Source: Entoloma clypeatum (taxonomy: Eukaryota > Basidiomycota > Agaricomycetes > Agaricales > Entolomataceae). Taken from it: a stretch of DNA of 64,000 nucleotides. How positions within the stretch are numbered: position 1 is the stretch's first letter; each line of letters opens with the position of its first letter. Location: the NCBI GenBank assembly GCA_963565915.1, contig OY751495.1, positions 1 to 64,000 of the forward strand, written 5' to 3'. This document shows, one piece after another, positions 21,306-34,300 of the stretch. The notes beneath the pieces are model-generated. The model did no database searches, was not told the origin of the DNA, and saw only the letters and a program-made list of their open reading frames with translations. Made by a program: the position numbers and the translations under genes.

Positions 21306-22532
21306 CTAACATACCTCGGCAACACACTTGTTGGAATGCTGCAGGGGGTAATACTGGACTCCATCATCATCCTGCAGCACCTTCCCCGTACCACTCTTCT
21401 CAAGCTTGGGCGCCAGCCGTTCTCGCAAGCCGGTCATGCAGTATACGAGCGCGAAGACGACACAGTGCAGGAGCATTATCCCGACAATGTATATCGCTAA
21501 TTTCCGGGGAGAATGTGAAGGGTCCAGGAACGCGTAGGCTAGGCAAAATGGGCTATGCGTCAGCATCGCATGTCCCGAGAGATGGATATATAAAGAGAAG
21601 ACATGGAAGACTGCAGCACCGGAAGCAACGAGGCCAGGCCCATCCCATGGTATAAAGAACTCGGGTGGTCCCATTTACCTCGTCCGGTTGACTGCGACAT
21701 GCAACTCGTGACATAAAAAACAAAGGGAGACGACTCACGATAGAAGCCCTGGGCCGCATGCGTGACGTACGCAATGCAGAGATACCCGCCAAGGATGAGA
21801 AGGGAGAAGGGAAGATGCATCCACGGGGGAGGCAATGCGTTGGTAAATATCGTTTCAAACAGGCAAAATGCGGAATTGAGGGCATGTTGTGAGATATTGG
21901 TCCATGCTGTGTGATAGAATTACACCATAGACGAAAAAACGGATAAAAACTTCGGTACGTACTCGAAAAAGGGCTGGCAAATGTGGCAGAATCTGCAATC
22001 AAAGCCCAGTAGACGATCGTTACAAGGATCGCTGTGGGCCCAAGTGTAAATAAACATCAGGGGGACCTCGACACGGCTTGGGAAACATACGAAATGTCAC
22101 TATTGTACTGCGGAGAAGTACATGAAGATATTGTAACGCCTGAGGCCAGTGCTGCAGTGGATAGGACAGTCGTGAGCGATGTCGTGAAAATGCAAAGGTG
22201 TGCAATCCTGAGGCCCAAAAGTAGGAAGCTAGGCCTAGCCACGACAGGTGTGTAAAATACGAGAGATGTCTGCCGGTCCACTATGAGTGATGAGACGTCC
22301 TAATGGTTGAAATGAAAAAAAGGGGTGCAAGAAAAGAGACGTACGCTCGTGGTCGGTTCGTTGGACCCGAAAGTCGTTCAGCATCCCACACCCAGACAAA
22401 GACGAATGTAAACGTGGTGTATAGCGCGAGGAGAAGGCGGATCGCGGAGAGCGCTTTGGAAGAAAAGACGTAAGAGGTGACAAGTCGGTGTCCAGGATCA
22501 AAAAGTCCTTGAGCGTTCATGTAGTCCCGCAT
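21306..22532 (-). CDS. FAR-17a/AIG1-like multipass membrane protein, copy 1
   Basis: Five exons, 22532-22345, 22269-22091, 22031-21963, 21906-21739 and 21538-21306, encode 278 aa. The sequence has about six hydrophobic segments, a YFTHLSWLGL stretch, a TFPILVTIVYWAL helix and a PPPWMHLPF motif, which together resemble fungal FAR-17a/AIG1-like (androgen-induced gene family) proteins. Vertebrate members include fatty-acid-ester hydrolases; the fungal role is not established. The 200-nt last intron (21738-21539) was chosen because it joins GFYPYAFLDP, usual in the family; reading through is a possible alternative. The second copy is at 26881-28107. Confidence 0.7.
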
Positions 22533-23037
22533 TTTGGGGCCAGGCGCAGGGGGCGGGGGGGGGGGGCGCCAATATGGTGGTGGTATCTGGTTGCAAGGCA
22601 AAAAATAATAATTTTGTACTATTTGCGTGAGCGCTCGTGGGTTCCATATATAACTTCCGTTGTTAACGGAAGAGCATCGCCACCAATGAATTGGAAATGA
22701 GGGTCGGTGCCTTGGTGATTCACGCCCCGCCTGTGCATTTGAACGTGGGCCTCTTTCTTGCCTTCTGAAGTGCATTACTTCAAGGTGCACCTAAAAGTCA
22801 GATACATAACATGAATAAGTCGAAGTCTCTCCATGATTCCACCGCCGCCAGTTCTCGGAAGGTCGCATGGCGTCCTGTCGTTACTATAATAACACGTTTA
22901 CCTTGGTATGCAATCAAGGGCAACGCAACGCACCAGTAAACGTCACCAGAGCGGCGAACCCTTGATTGATTATTTCATTAGTACAATATAAGCCATATCC
23001 GCCGACACCCTCCGACACACCGTCCTCGGGCCTCTGA

Positions 23038-23241
23038 TCATTCCGCCCCCTTGCCCTTGGCCCTCCTCCTCAACCCTGGGTCCAAGACCTTTTCCTCAGC
23101 CGCACACTGTCTGGGGTAATCTCCACCATCTCATCATCACCCATATAGCTCAAACACTCTTCAAGTGTCATCACCTTCGGCGACGCCAGCACGATCTTCT
23201 CATCTGCTGCGGCGGCACGAATATTTGTCAACTGTTTCTTG
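23038..23241 (-). pseudogene. truncated repeat of the TypA/BipA 3' end
   Basis: This is the last-exon sequence of the GTPase gene at 28612-31140, cut off by the assembly gap. It has four T where the other copy has five (near 23090), which shifts the frame within the final residues. It is best read as an assembly or consensus error, not a real second gene. Confidence 0.8.
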
Positions 23242-23441
23242 NNNNNNNNNNNNNNNNNNNNNNNNNNNNNNNNNNNNNNNNNNNNNNNNNNNNNNNNNNN
23301 NNNNNNNNNNNNNNNNNNNNNNNNNNNNNNNNNNNNNNNNNNNNNNNNNNNNNNNNNNNNNNNNNNNNNNNNNNNNNNNNNNNNNNNNNNNNNNNNNNNN
23401 NNNNNNNNNNNNNNNNNNNNNNNNNNNNNNNNNNNNNNNNN
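23242..23441. other. assembly gap, 200 N
   Basis: A run of exactly 200 N, a conventional placeholder length, so the true distance is unknown. It separates two copies of the same 5.4-kb sequence. Confidence 1.
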
Positions 23442-25501
23442 CGACACACCTCTGCCCCTTGATCCCCGTCTTGACATATGATCGGCGTCCACAGCTTGAG
23501 CAAATCAGGTTGCCATCAACTGCCGTCGTCTCCCAACTCAAGCTGCATGACCCCCTTGCAATGCTCAATGAATTCCGTCTGCTCTGCAGTTGACTGCTTT
23601 TTATTCATGGCCGCGCGTGAAGCCATCTGTCTAAAAGCGATATCACTGCATCCAGGATTCCAGGTTCTCTGAACCCGCGTACCCCTGGAATCAGAAACGG
23701 AAAAAGGGACCCAGGCGGTTGGACGGCGGCCCACTATGTACATAATCGCACCATAAGTTAAGGATCAGTAACCGGTAAAATGCTTGTGTCCGAAGAACAT
23801 TGGGCAAAACTGCAAAAACAAACCAAAGGTGGCAGCGTGAAAACTCGACCACTCATGCCATGGCCGCCCATCTCACCAAAGTGACAGGTAGCGGAATATA
23901 CCCCACCCAATCGGCGTATTCCGTTGTTTAACTCAAGATTTGATGGAGCAGGCACCTTGATCCTCCAAGCAGTTCATAAAACGTGAGAGCTGACGATGGA
24001 AATTTCGGTTCAGCAATATTCAATTGAGGAATGCTTTGGGAACGTGTGCCACTCCTTTTAGTACTCTAGCGTCTGGCAGCAACGTTTTGATTCGCCCACT
24101 TCGTTGGCAACAAATGGTTCACGCTTAGTTCCCGCCTTTTGATTTGATACAAGTGTCGTGAACGCCCAAGTTAGTACAACGAGAACATTTCCGAGTGCTT
24201 TGGCGTGTGCGATTGACCGATACAAAGATCTTCAAGTTCCGCTCCTGATAAGCCATTTAGTAAAGAGAGAGTTCCTTAAGTGCAAACCCCTTTGCCCTCT
24301 CAGTCGTTCCGCATAGGAATATACTTTTGTCAACAGCTTCCAGTGTCTTGGATTCAAGATCTTCACCGTGACCCAATCAGTGACTGCACAGGAAAAAGGA
24401 GAGATCGAAATTTTTAGCATGCGATTCGAACTCCCAGTACTTAGCTAGACTGAAATTGACGCCAAATGGATTCATTGTGCAATGTGCAGAGGTTTGAGGA
24501 ATCGAGATGTGGACGACATGGTGATCTGATAAGCATTCAGATCTTCAGATCTACATACTGGCAACGGTACCGATTACGGATAAAGCGGGGCCCCGCACTA
24601 TCGATCTATGGCAGTCAAGGTAAGTAAAGTAAACCCTTTCTCTTATCGAAAAAAATTGCGGGAAATGCGATTTTCAAGCCCAGGACTCTCACTGAAGCAT
24701 GTGCATTCAAATCGCAATGATGTATCGAGCACTGCTGTCACTGCCATTTCTGTTCGAGCGTCCGGGTCTGGAACGATCAAATGGGGTACTTAGATTTTTA
24801 ATATGCGGTTGTGTGTGTAAACTCGGCTGCCAGCGGTATGTCTCTATCGATTCTTGAACGGGCTGAAGTCCCATCCAGCTTCCACTGCCAGCACGATGAC
24901 GATTCGGAGGCTTCAATTTACAAGGTTCAATTTGCACCGACATCGCACCTTGACAAGATGAGCTATCGGCACTGCATCACGACGAACGATGTAGATGTAC
25001 CGAAAGATAACCCCACACACTCAAGTCATCTCACCCCGGATCTTCGCAGAGTCCATCAGGGTCACTGCCTCTTCTGAGCAGCCTCGTGGTCAACTATCAA
25101 GCACTCATGACGACTTTTCGACTCTCTCACAATTCAATGTCATGACATCGAGGCGACCAGCTTACCATTGAAATCACATTTACCCAACAAAACGAGCGCG
25201 CGTGAAAAACTCAGCTCATTTTACGCGGCGTTTAGGCCTCGAGGCAGATCGAGGACACTGGGTTCCAATATGTACGTACTCGTGATTAGATGTTTCCCCT
25301 CTCTCCCCGCACGGATGTTTTTCGGCACTCTGAGTATTTGAATCCAGACCAGCGCTCGCTTCCCTCTCCCGGACTACTACCAATCCTCCCCCGCCTTCGC
25401 TCAATCCCCCCAGAAGACAGTTTTCCCACACAAGTACGCGTAGTACTATACTCATATCACTCCTTCCCTCTCCCTTGACCATTCTCGTCACTCTCACACA
25501 G

Positions 25502-26468
25502 TGACTGTCACCGAAGATTCCTACGCGAAACCGTCAAGAACACGACAGGCTAAACGGCCTCAATATTCTCCTCTGTATGAGAGGCTCGTATCTCGGGAGA
25601 AATACCGCCTCTTCCAGCCGCTTTTCTCGTCTTCTGCGACATCTACGAGCACTACAAAAACGCACAAGGTGAGAGTACCTTCCACCCCCCACGCTGTTCG
25701 TCAGGGATCGTCTGATCGTGTGCCGTCGCTCTTTCCTTCCAACAGTTCACCCCTTCTGCGCAGCCGTTGACATCCTCCCACCGTAAAAACGATAGTCGAT
25801 GGAGCGAAATTCTCCCCACGTCCATCATGAAAGACAGGCAATTCGTCACAGGAGGACTCGACGGATATTCTTCGGGAAAAGTCGAATGCGATCCGGGATC
25901 TGTAAACCTCGGCAGTCCTCTGAACGCTCCCACAGGCCCGGGCCTGACAACCCTCGGGATATCGGATGCTCGTGTTGCGGCTCTCCCCAGTCAGGGCACG
26001 CCAGGATCCCTCGGTTTTCCCGCTCTCCAACTTCCTGGCGAGTATCACCATCGAACAGTCGCTGACGAACAACACTCTTCCTACTCGGAACTGGCTGCCA
26101 ATATCCCTTTTTTCTCGGAGTCGAAGATGAACCGGACGGAGGAGATCCGCGATGACGGACCTATAGTAGGACCAGAACCACGATTCCACCGCGCGTCGCT
26201 TGACTACCCCATTTCATCATATGCGTCCGCACCTGATCCCTGCGCGCACCAGGCGGGCGCTAGGCCAAAGTCGCCAGTTTTAGACCGGAGGAAGGGCCCA
26301 AGCTCGAAGTCAAGGCGGTACTCATGCCCGAATAGTGCAAGTGGTTTCCGCAGGGGACGGGGGATCGCGATGAGTACGGGGTCAGAGTGCGTGATATGTT
26401 TTGATCATGCGATGTATCAATTCTTAATCGAACTTATATTTTTCAGAGTTTCAGTGTGTGCGGCATGA
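25502..26468 (+). CDS. unassigned Ser/Pro-rich protein, copy 2 (5' end unresolved)
   Basis: It has the same exons as copy 1: 25502-25668, 25746-26386 and 26447-26468. I saw no coding difference from copy 1, which fits a duplicated assembly segment. Function unknown. Confidence 0.45.
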
Positions 26469-26880
26469 TAATGCAATTTGGTAACTAGAGCGTGGTCAGC
26501 GATGGAAGGTAATGGGGGAAGAGAGGGATGCTAGTCTTGATTATCAGATGTGATGCGATTGCAGTAAAATTCAGGCGCCTACATGTCTTGTTCCACATCG
26601 GAAACGCAGCCGTCGAAAGACTCTTTTTTATGCGCAGGGTTCAGTCATTCTCATGGCCCAAGCGATGACTGTATCAGGCATTGCATGCTGGATAGACAGG
26701 GAGGGGGGCTATCCTGAGCTTCCAGTCGTCAAATTGAAAAATTAAAGCCGCAGGCAGCGTATAGCGCTCATCGATTAAGTATCATCATCTGTATCATAAA
26801 GTAAAATTCAACTCTACGCGTTTAACCCAAGGTAACAAACAGTCCGCCCAACCTGCTCCGAGTCAAGGCCAGATAAATCG

Positions 26881-28107
26881 CTAACATACCTCGGCAACAC
26901 ACTTGTTGGAATGCTGCAGGGGGTAATACTGGACTCCATCATCATCCTGCAGCACCTTCCCCGTACCACTCTTCTCAAGCTTGGGCGCCAGCCGTTCTCG
27001 CAAGCCGGTCATGCAGTATACGAGCGCGAAGACGACACAGTGCAGGAGCATTATCCCGACAATGTATATCGCTAATTTCCGGGGAGAATGTGAAGGGTCC
27101 AGGAACGCGTAGGCTAGGCAAAATGGGCTATGCGTCAGCATCGCATGTCCCGAGAGATGGATATATAAAGAGAAGACATGGAAGACTGCAGCACCGGAAG
27201 CAACGAGGCCAGGCCCATCCCATGGTATAAAGAACTCGGGTGGTCCCATTTACCTCGTCCGGTTGACTGCGACATGCAACTCGTGACATAAAAAACAAAG
27301 GGAGACGACTCACGATAGAAGCCCTGGGCCGCATGCGTGACGTACGCAATGCAGAGATACCCGCCAAGGATGAGAAGGGAGAAGGGAAGATGCATCCACG
27401 GGGGAGGCAATGCGTTGGTAAATATCGTTTCAAACAGGCAAAATGCGGAATTGAGGGCATGTTGTGAGATATTGGTCCATGCTGTGTGATAGAATTACAC
27501 CATAGACGAAAAAACGGATAAAAACTTCGGTACGTACTCGAAAAAGGGCTGGCAAATGTGGCAGAATCTGCAATCAAAGCCCAGTAGACGATCGTTACAA
27601 GGATCGCTGTGGGCCCAAGTGTAAATAAACATCAGGGGGACCTCGACACGGCTTGGGAAACATACGAAATGTCACTATTGTACTGCGGAGAAGTACATGA
27701 AGATATTGTAACGCCTGAGGCCAGTGCTGCAGTGGATAGGACAGTCGTGAGCGATGTCGTGAAAATGCAAAGGTGTGCAATCCTGAGGCCCAAAAGTAGG
27801 AAGCTAGGCCTAGCCACGACAGGTGTGTAAAATACGAGAGATGTCTGCCGGTCCACTATGAGTGATGAGACGTCCTAATGGTTGAAATGAAAAAAAGGGG
27901 TGCAAGAAAAGAGACGTACGCTCGTGGTCGGTTCGTTGGACCCGAAAGTCGTTCAGCATCCCACACCCAGACAAAGACGAATGTAAACGTGGTGTATAGC
28001 GCGAGGAGAAGGCGGATCGCGGAGAGCGCTTTGGAAGAAAAGACGTAAGAGGTGACAAGTCGGTGTCCAGGATCAAAAAGTCCTTGAGCGTTCATGTAGT
28101 CCCGCAT
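26881..28107 (-). CDS. FAR-17a/AIG1-like multipass membrane protein, copy 2
   Basis: Exons 28107-27920, 27844-27666, 27606-27538, 27481-27314 and 27113-26881 encode the same 278 aa as copy 1. The gene lies upstream of, and on the same strand as, the TypA/BipA gene start region's neighbour block. If the gap is artefactual, this and 21306-22532 are one gene. Confidence 0.7.
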
Positions 28108-28611
28108 TTTGGGGCCAGGCGCAGGGGGCGGGGGGGGGGGGCGCCAATATGGTGGTGGTATCTGGTTGCAAGGCAAAAAATAATAATTTTGTACTATTTG
28201 CGTGAGCGCTCGTGGGTTCCATATATAACTTCCGTTGTTAACGGAAGAGCATCGCCACCAATGAATTGGAAATGAGGGTCGGTGCCTTGGTGATTCCACG
28301 CCCGCCTGTGCATTTGAACGTGGGCCTCTTTCTTGCCTTCTGAAGTGCATTACTTCAAGGTGCACCTAAAAGTCAGATACATAACATGAATAAGTCGAAG
28401 TCTCTCCATGATTCCACCGCCGCCAGTTCTCGGAAGGTCGCATGGCGTCCTGTCGTTACTATAATAACACGTTTACCTTGGTATGCATCAAGGGCAACGC
28501 AACGCACCAGTAAACGTCACCAGAGCGGCGAACCCTTGATTGATTATTTCATTAGTACAATATAAGCCATATCCGCCGACACCCTCCGACACACCGTCCT
28601 CGGGCCTCTGA

Positions 28612-31140
28612 TCATTCCGCCCCCTTGCCCTTGGCCCTCCTCCTCAACCCTGGGTCCAAGACCTTTTTCCTCAGCCGCACACTGTCTGGGGTAATCTCCA
28701 CCATCTCATCATCACCCATATAGCTCAAACACTCTTCAAGTGTCATCACCTTCGGCGACGCCAGCACGATCTTCTCATCTGCTGCGGCGGCACGAATATT
28801 TGTCAACTGTTTCTTGACACAGGGATTCAGGTAGAGGTCGTGGGGCTTTGGGGATTCGCCGATGACCATCCCAGGATAGACTGGTCAAGGGAACGCGTCA
28901 GAACAAGAAGAGAGAGGACAGGGAATGGAACGAACCTTGTTGATTTGGGTTGAGGAACATTGTGCCTCTGGCCTGCAATGGCGCAATCGCATAGCCCGTG
29001 GTCTCCCCGGCAGCCATTGAAATCAGCGCTCCGTTCCTCCCAGTGTCGATCGCGCCTCTATAGGGTTCGTACCCCTTGAAAATATGGTTGATCGTCCTGT
29101 TAATGGCAAGGGTCAGCACGCACGCCACCACAGGAAAGGCAACACAGTCATAAACTTACCCTTCACCATGAACGTCGTTTTTGAACTCTCCCGCCACATA
29201 CCCAATCAGCCCCCTCGCAGGCACGTCCATCACAACCCTCACCCACCCCTCACCATTCCCTCCATCCTCGTCCGTATCATAGCTCACCATGTCCCCCCTC
29301 CGCATCGTCAGCTTCTCCACCACTCCGCCCGCGTACTCCTCCCTCACCAGCACTGTCACCTCCTCGATTGGCTCCAGCATCTTCGGCACACCAGGGGTGG
29401 GTGCAGAAGGGTTGTAGTCCGGGTTCGGACGCAGTACAGCCCGGGGTGGGCCTACACCGAGCTCGAAGCCTTCTCTGCGCAGGGTCTCAAGGAGCACGCC
29501 GAGGTGCAGGACACCCCGGCCGCGGATCTCGATGGAGTCTGACGTGGGACCAGGAAGAACTCGGAGGGCAGGGTTGATGGAGGCTTCTTTGAGGATCCGC
29601 TCGCGGATGAGCTGGGAAGTGAGTTTAGAGCCTGAACGCCCAGCGAGGGGGGAGTCGTTTGGTTGGAGGAGGAGAGAGATGGTGGGTGGGTCAATAGGTG
29701 TTGACTGGCAAAAAAAATATCAGAAATGCGGGATCATAAAGTAAGGGAGCGATCAGCTCACAGGAATGGGCTGTGGCCCGTCTTCGCCCCATCCTTCCGG
29801 GTGCACGAGCGTGACGTTGACACCTCCATTCTTGATACCCGCGACACTGATGATCTCGCCGGGTCCTGCAGTGGTCTTTTCGACTCGCTCTAACCCTTTG
29901 CGACCAAATATCTTCTTTACCCTGCCTTCGCCGACTTTTTGGCCTTCGGAGTCAAGTGCCCAGACGAGATCACCAGCACGGAGGACCCCGGAGTGGATGC
30001 GGCCGAGGTAAAGCGTACCCACGTAAGGATCAGACTCGATCTGTACGGTGAGCATGGAGAAAGGCGAGGAGGATGAGAGATGACATGGTGACGGTGTGTG
30101 CGAGAGGATGAGATCAAAGAGGGGAGTCATGCTCCCAGATACAGGCGGTGGAATATCTAGGGAAGAAGACGTGGTGGAAGGCTGGGGTCCGCGTGTTGGG
30201 GGAGTAGACTGCGCCCAGCCTTGTTTTGCGGAAGCATAGAGGACGGGGTATTCAATCTGTTCGTCGGTGGCACCAAGGGTGGCGAAGAGATCGAAAAGAT
30301 CACTTTCGACTTGGGCCGGGCGAGCGGTAGGACGATCGGATTTGTTGAGGATGACGAGGGGTCTGCGAAACGAGAGCAATATCAGTGAGGTGGTGTTCAA
30401 GGACGATTTTGAAATAGATAGAAAAGGAGCAGGGTTGGTTTCCTGAGGGTCTCTTTGGGATGGTATCGAGAGATAACGAGACGCCCCGAAACACAATATG
30501 TAGATCAAGATGCAACTCACTTTAATCCTTGGCTAAGAGCTTTTCCGAGAACGAATCTCGTCTGTGTCATGGGACCTTCAGTAGCATCGACCACGAGAGC
30601 GACGCCGTCAACCATGCTCAATACGCGTTCGACTTCCCCTCCAAAGTCGGCGTGGCCAGGGGTGTCCACAATGTTAATGAGTGTCCCGTTGTATTCCACG
30701 CTTGTACATTTCGAGAGAATCGTTATGCCACGTTCTCGTTCGAGATCATTGGAGTCCATAACACGGGTGACGAATCCATGGTCTAGAGCAAGACTGCTGT
30801 CTGCTGCTGAGTGGGGGTTATTGCTAGAGGACGCGGATGAGGAAGCGGGTGTGACCTGAGCGAGCTCAGCGAATGAAAGCGGTTTGATGGTGCCCGATTG
30901 GCGGAGGAGCTGATCCACCAGCGTGGTTTTACCATGGTCGACTGTATTTGGGATTACAAGGGTATTCTCAATGAGTTGTAGTGAAGACGCACCGTGAGCT
31001 ATTATGGCGATATTTCTGATGTTTTCCGTGGGTATTCCTTGAGCATATTCTGCTGGAGATAAGGAGAAGGACCTAATGCCTGCATTTCGAGATTTTGTCC
31101 AAGCCCTATACGCCCCCGACTGGAAGAGGCACCTGAGCAT
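28612..31140 (-). CDS. typA: TypA/BipA-family translational GTPase, probably mitochondrial
   Basis: Six exons, 31140-30993, 30941-30521, 30362-29762, 29704-29160, 29096-28936 and 28880-28612, encode 714 aa. GTPase motifs are clear: AHVDHGKT (residues 48-55, split by intron 1), [13 protein letters not shown] and NKSD. The C-terminal half has the TypA pattern: [29 protein letters not shown], the NHIFKGY/GALIS block and a final VIGE...NPC...LTNIR and RLRK stretch. The N-terminal 30 residues are basic and Ser-rich, suggesting mitochondrial import. Bacterial TypA acts in ribosome assembly under stress. The ATG at 31140 was chosen because the frame upstream has no other ATG. Confidence 0.92.
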
Positions 31141-31357
31141 TCGTGACAGCGCAAGACAAGGATTTTTTGACACACGTGCCTTGAAACGCGTCGGTCATGT
31201 GATTTAGACGTCTCTCAAACAATCCCACTTCATTGACATTGGCTCCAACGCCCAGTATATATTCCCCTCCATCCAAGTCAATCATACGGGTTACAACCGC
31301 GCCCCTGTCCTTCAAAGATAGAACAGGTTTGAGCTCCAAGAGGTCAGCGCTCAGCAT
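31106..31357 (-). other. small open frame overlapping the TypA/BipA start
   Basis: An 83-codon ATG-initiated frame overlaps the first exon of the GTPase gene in another frame. Its composition is protein-like but no family is recognised. It could be an upstream open frame in the leader or part of an alternative first exon. Confidence 0.2.
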
Positions 31358-31371
31358 TTATACACGGCCAT

Positions 31372-34300
31372 TCACGAGTCGATTACCCAGGCAGAATAGA
31401 CCTCTACCTCTGCGCACTCAACAAAGTTCCGCCATCCGGGATATCGCGCAAAGGCATACACCTCCACAGAACACCCACATTTCAAACCCGAGAGCCAGTC
31501 TTGGAGAGCACGAGGAGCGTCGCGCACGTCCCAAACATTGATGTGGTCCCGGCTCACCCACGAGGCATGAACGTTGAACTGGAAATTTATCGATTTGGTC
31601 CCAGGGTACTCCGGTTTCACTCTGACATCGAACCAGGTACAAGACCACCGATATGTCCCGTGCTGCTCTGGAAAATCACTGAAACCTATAAATATATATA
31701 TCAAACCCGACGGCTCCAGCGAAAGTGCGGCTCGAAGACTTTCCTTGATCATGCGAACGCGTTCGGAACACAACTCGGCGTACAGGCGACGCGCCGCCCC
31801 ATCCTGGCACGCGCACCTGCACATATGGGCGCTCAGGCGTATTCTGGTCGATGACACACAGTTCATTCCTTCTCGCAGTACTCCGCACCCAGTACTCTGC
31901 ATGATCCAAAATAACGGCTGTCACGGAAGGCGGTAACTTGAGACGGCCTTGCAAGATACACCTGACCCGCATAACATCCGTACATGTGAAGAAACCTTGG
32001 TGGTTGAGCCCTGCGCCCTCTGAATCGATGGCCTGCCTTAATCGTGCGAAATACGGCTTCCCCTCCGCCCAGCGAATTTGGTCCAGTGTGACATTATTTA
32101 AATGACCCAGGACCGGACAGTGATCTAACAAGTATTCCATAACGGCTTCGTTTTGCAAATCGATCGCGGAATGCATAGCGGTCTTGTTCGACTCTCCGCC
32201 CGACACCAGATTGGTGCTGTTGACGATTTCTGTACCAGCCTCTACCAGGAACTTCACCGTTTCAAGTGACCCGCCTTGAATGGCAGAGTGCAAAGCGGTA
32301 AAGCCATGACGGTTCTTGCCATTGGGATCGCATCCAACCTCCAGCAAACGCTTCGCTTTGTCAAGTCGACCTTGCGTGCAAACTTGGTGGAGTGCGGTCT
32401 CGAGCAAAACCGTGTGCCCTTTGTTTGGGTCTGCCCCACGGTCGACGAGGAGATCGAATGCATCCCAAAACATATCGGCCGCTGCGAGGAACAACGGCGT
32501 CACGCCGGCTAAGAATACGTGGTGGTTCGCGGGCTTATCGATGTCCGCTCCTACGTCGATGAGGAAGTTTATCATCTCGACATCATTGCGCGAAACGGCG
32601 TTAATGAGTGGGGTTCCGTGCTGCCCTAGCTCATCATTGTACCAGATCGGGGGACTCGGACTTATGTCTTTGAGTATCCATGTCAGTCGGGCATTGGTCA
32701 AGACGGACACGGGGGGTTTATTCATATACATATTGAGAGTCGCCCGGAGGTAATTCGTATAGTTGTTCGTGATCGTGTTAGAACCCAGGAACTCCAGTGA
32801 GAGCTCAAAGACGTCTTCTGCCCCGGGACATTGTTCCGCATGGGCAGCCCAAGAGCGAGCGGCGTAGTCAAGAAATGGGTACTCCTTGGCCCGCGCATCG
32901 TATGCGCTTTGCGTTTCACAAGGATCCTCACTGAAGTCGTCCAATAGGATGTACGTCAAGGAGATTCGGCACAGGTCCTGATGACTTCTGTAGGTGGAGG
33001 TCTGAAATTTTGAGATTGTGTCGGACCCCGATTGCGGAGACAGAAGGTATTCCTTGAAAACATATGGTCAGGTTCATAACAAAAGAAAAGAGTGACAAAC
33101 TTGGACGGTGTAATGCGAGAGAGATATGACGTTGGTGTCTTCATTGTATGCAACTAAGCTGCTACATATCTCGAGAAGAGCTTGCTCATCGTTGAGAGTT
33201 GCGTCCCGGTCCAGAAGTCTCGATGGGACGTCTACGGCTAGCGCTTCGACAACCTCCGTGAGGCGAAGCGGCCGGACTGAAACAAGGAGCCACGAGAGAG
33301 TCTTTTGTGCGAATTCCACGTCGTCTTCGAGGACTTTTTCGAGGATTCTATCGTAGGTCGCGGATAAGCCTTTCGGGAGATTTTTCATCGCTTTTATGAT
33401 CTTTTTGTTCGTCCGGATTGTGCGTATCTGATCCAGCTGACATTGGACCCAGCGGAACCTGTTGTGAATGTGATCAAAACTGTCGACTCGGAGGATAGGA
33501 CGAAAGAGTGGTCATACGTACATGCCCTCAGCCCGTTCCAACAATGAAGTGATGATGATAGCTTTCTTAGCCTGAGGAATTTTGGAAAAGCCACGGCCGA
33601 AATCCAATTGCTGACGAATGTGCTTCTCCATATCGGCATGTATGTGCTCTCTCTCTTGGTCCAACGCGATTGTGACGTGCATCCTGAAAACATCACGAAT
33701 ATCTTTCTCCTTACGGGACGTGACCAGAACGCGGATGTTGCCACTCTCGTGTAACTCCTCAAAGCAAGGAAGAAATTCCTCCCGATATTCGCACTCGTCA
33801 AGTGCGTCGAGGACAATTGTTGCATCAGCGTATTGACCACAAGCCTTGATAATCAGACTGGCGAGGGCTGATACGTCCGAGGGGGGTTCGTGGTTGTTCG
33901 TCATTTCCTCTATCAAGTTAGAGAATTCTGCTTGTACCATATCCGGTTTCCTTGACAGCAGCTGTGCGAGTAAAGACCGTAAGATATGCTTTGGTTGGCG
34001 CGTCCTTGGTTCAGAAAAGTCGGCATAGAAATACGCGAAGCCATAGTCGGCGGTCGGGGTCTGTGAATGGATGGTGTCAATCACAGTTGAACTGCAAAGG
34101 CCGGGTAATATTATACAATCAGTGAACGTTTCTTCTATAGTATGTGAGGATTTGAACACACGTAAGGACGGTTTTACCGCTGCCAGCTAAAACAACAGGT
34201 GAAGAGATCACTTTAGATCGGGTGGCGGAATTGAGGACTTACGAATACCGTGGAGCCAGAGAAACGATCCTTTTGCCGAAAGCCAGTCCTTGAATCGCTG

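Larger units (their letters stand above)
17866..23241. repeat. 5.4-kb near-identical copy 1, left of the gap
   Basis: This segment matches 23442-28816 almost perfectly at an offset near 5575 bp. Differences seen are mostly single-base: an extra G near 17932, an extra A near 22911, four rather than five T near 23090, and a shuffled CC near 22725. It ends exactly at the run of Ns. The whole pattern suggests two assembled contigs whose ends overlap but were not merged. Stretch 17941-19640 contains only short frames of no recognised family. Confidence 0.9.
23442..28816. repeat. 5.4-kb near-identical copy 2, right of the gap
   Basis: This is the partner of 17866-23241. It begins exactly at the end of the N run and continues without a break into the rest of the GTPase gene at 28817, so this copy is the one linked to intact downstream sequence. 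Stretch 23516-25215 contains only short unassigned frames. Confidence 0.9.

Noticed and set aside
17866..28816. Interpretation as a true 5.4-kb tandem gene duplication
   Set aside because: The copies abut a 200-N placeholder exactly and differ mostly by homopolymer-type changes; an assembly overlap is simpler, though not proven.
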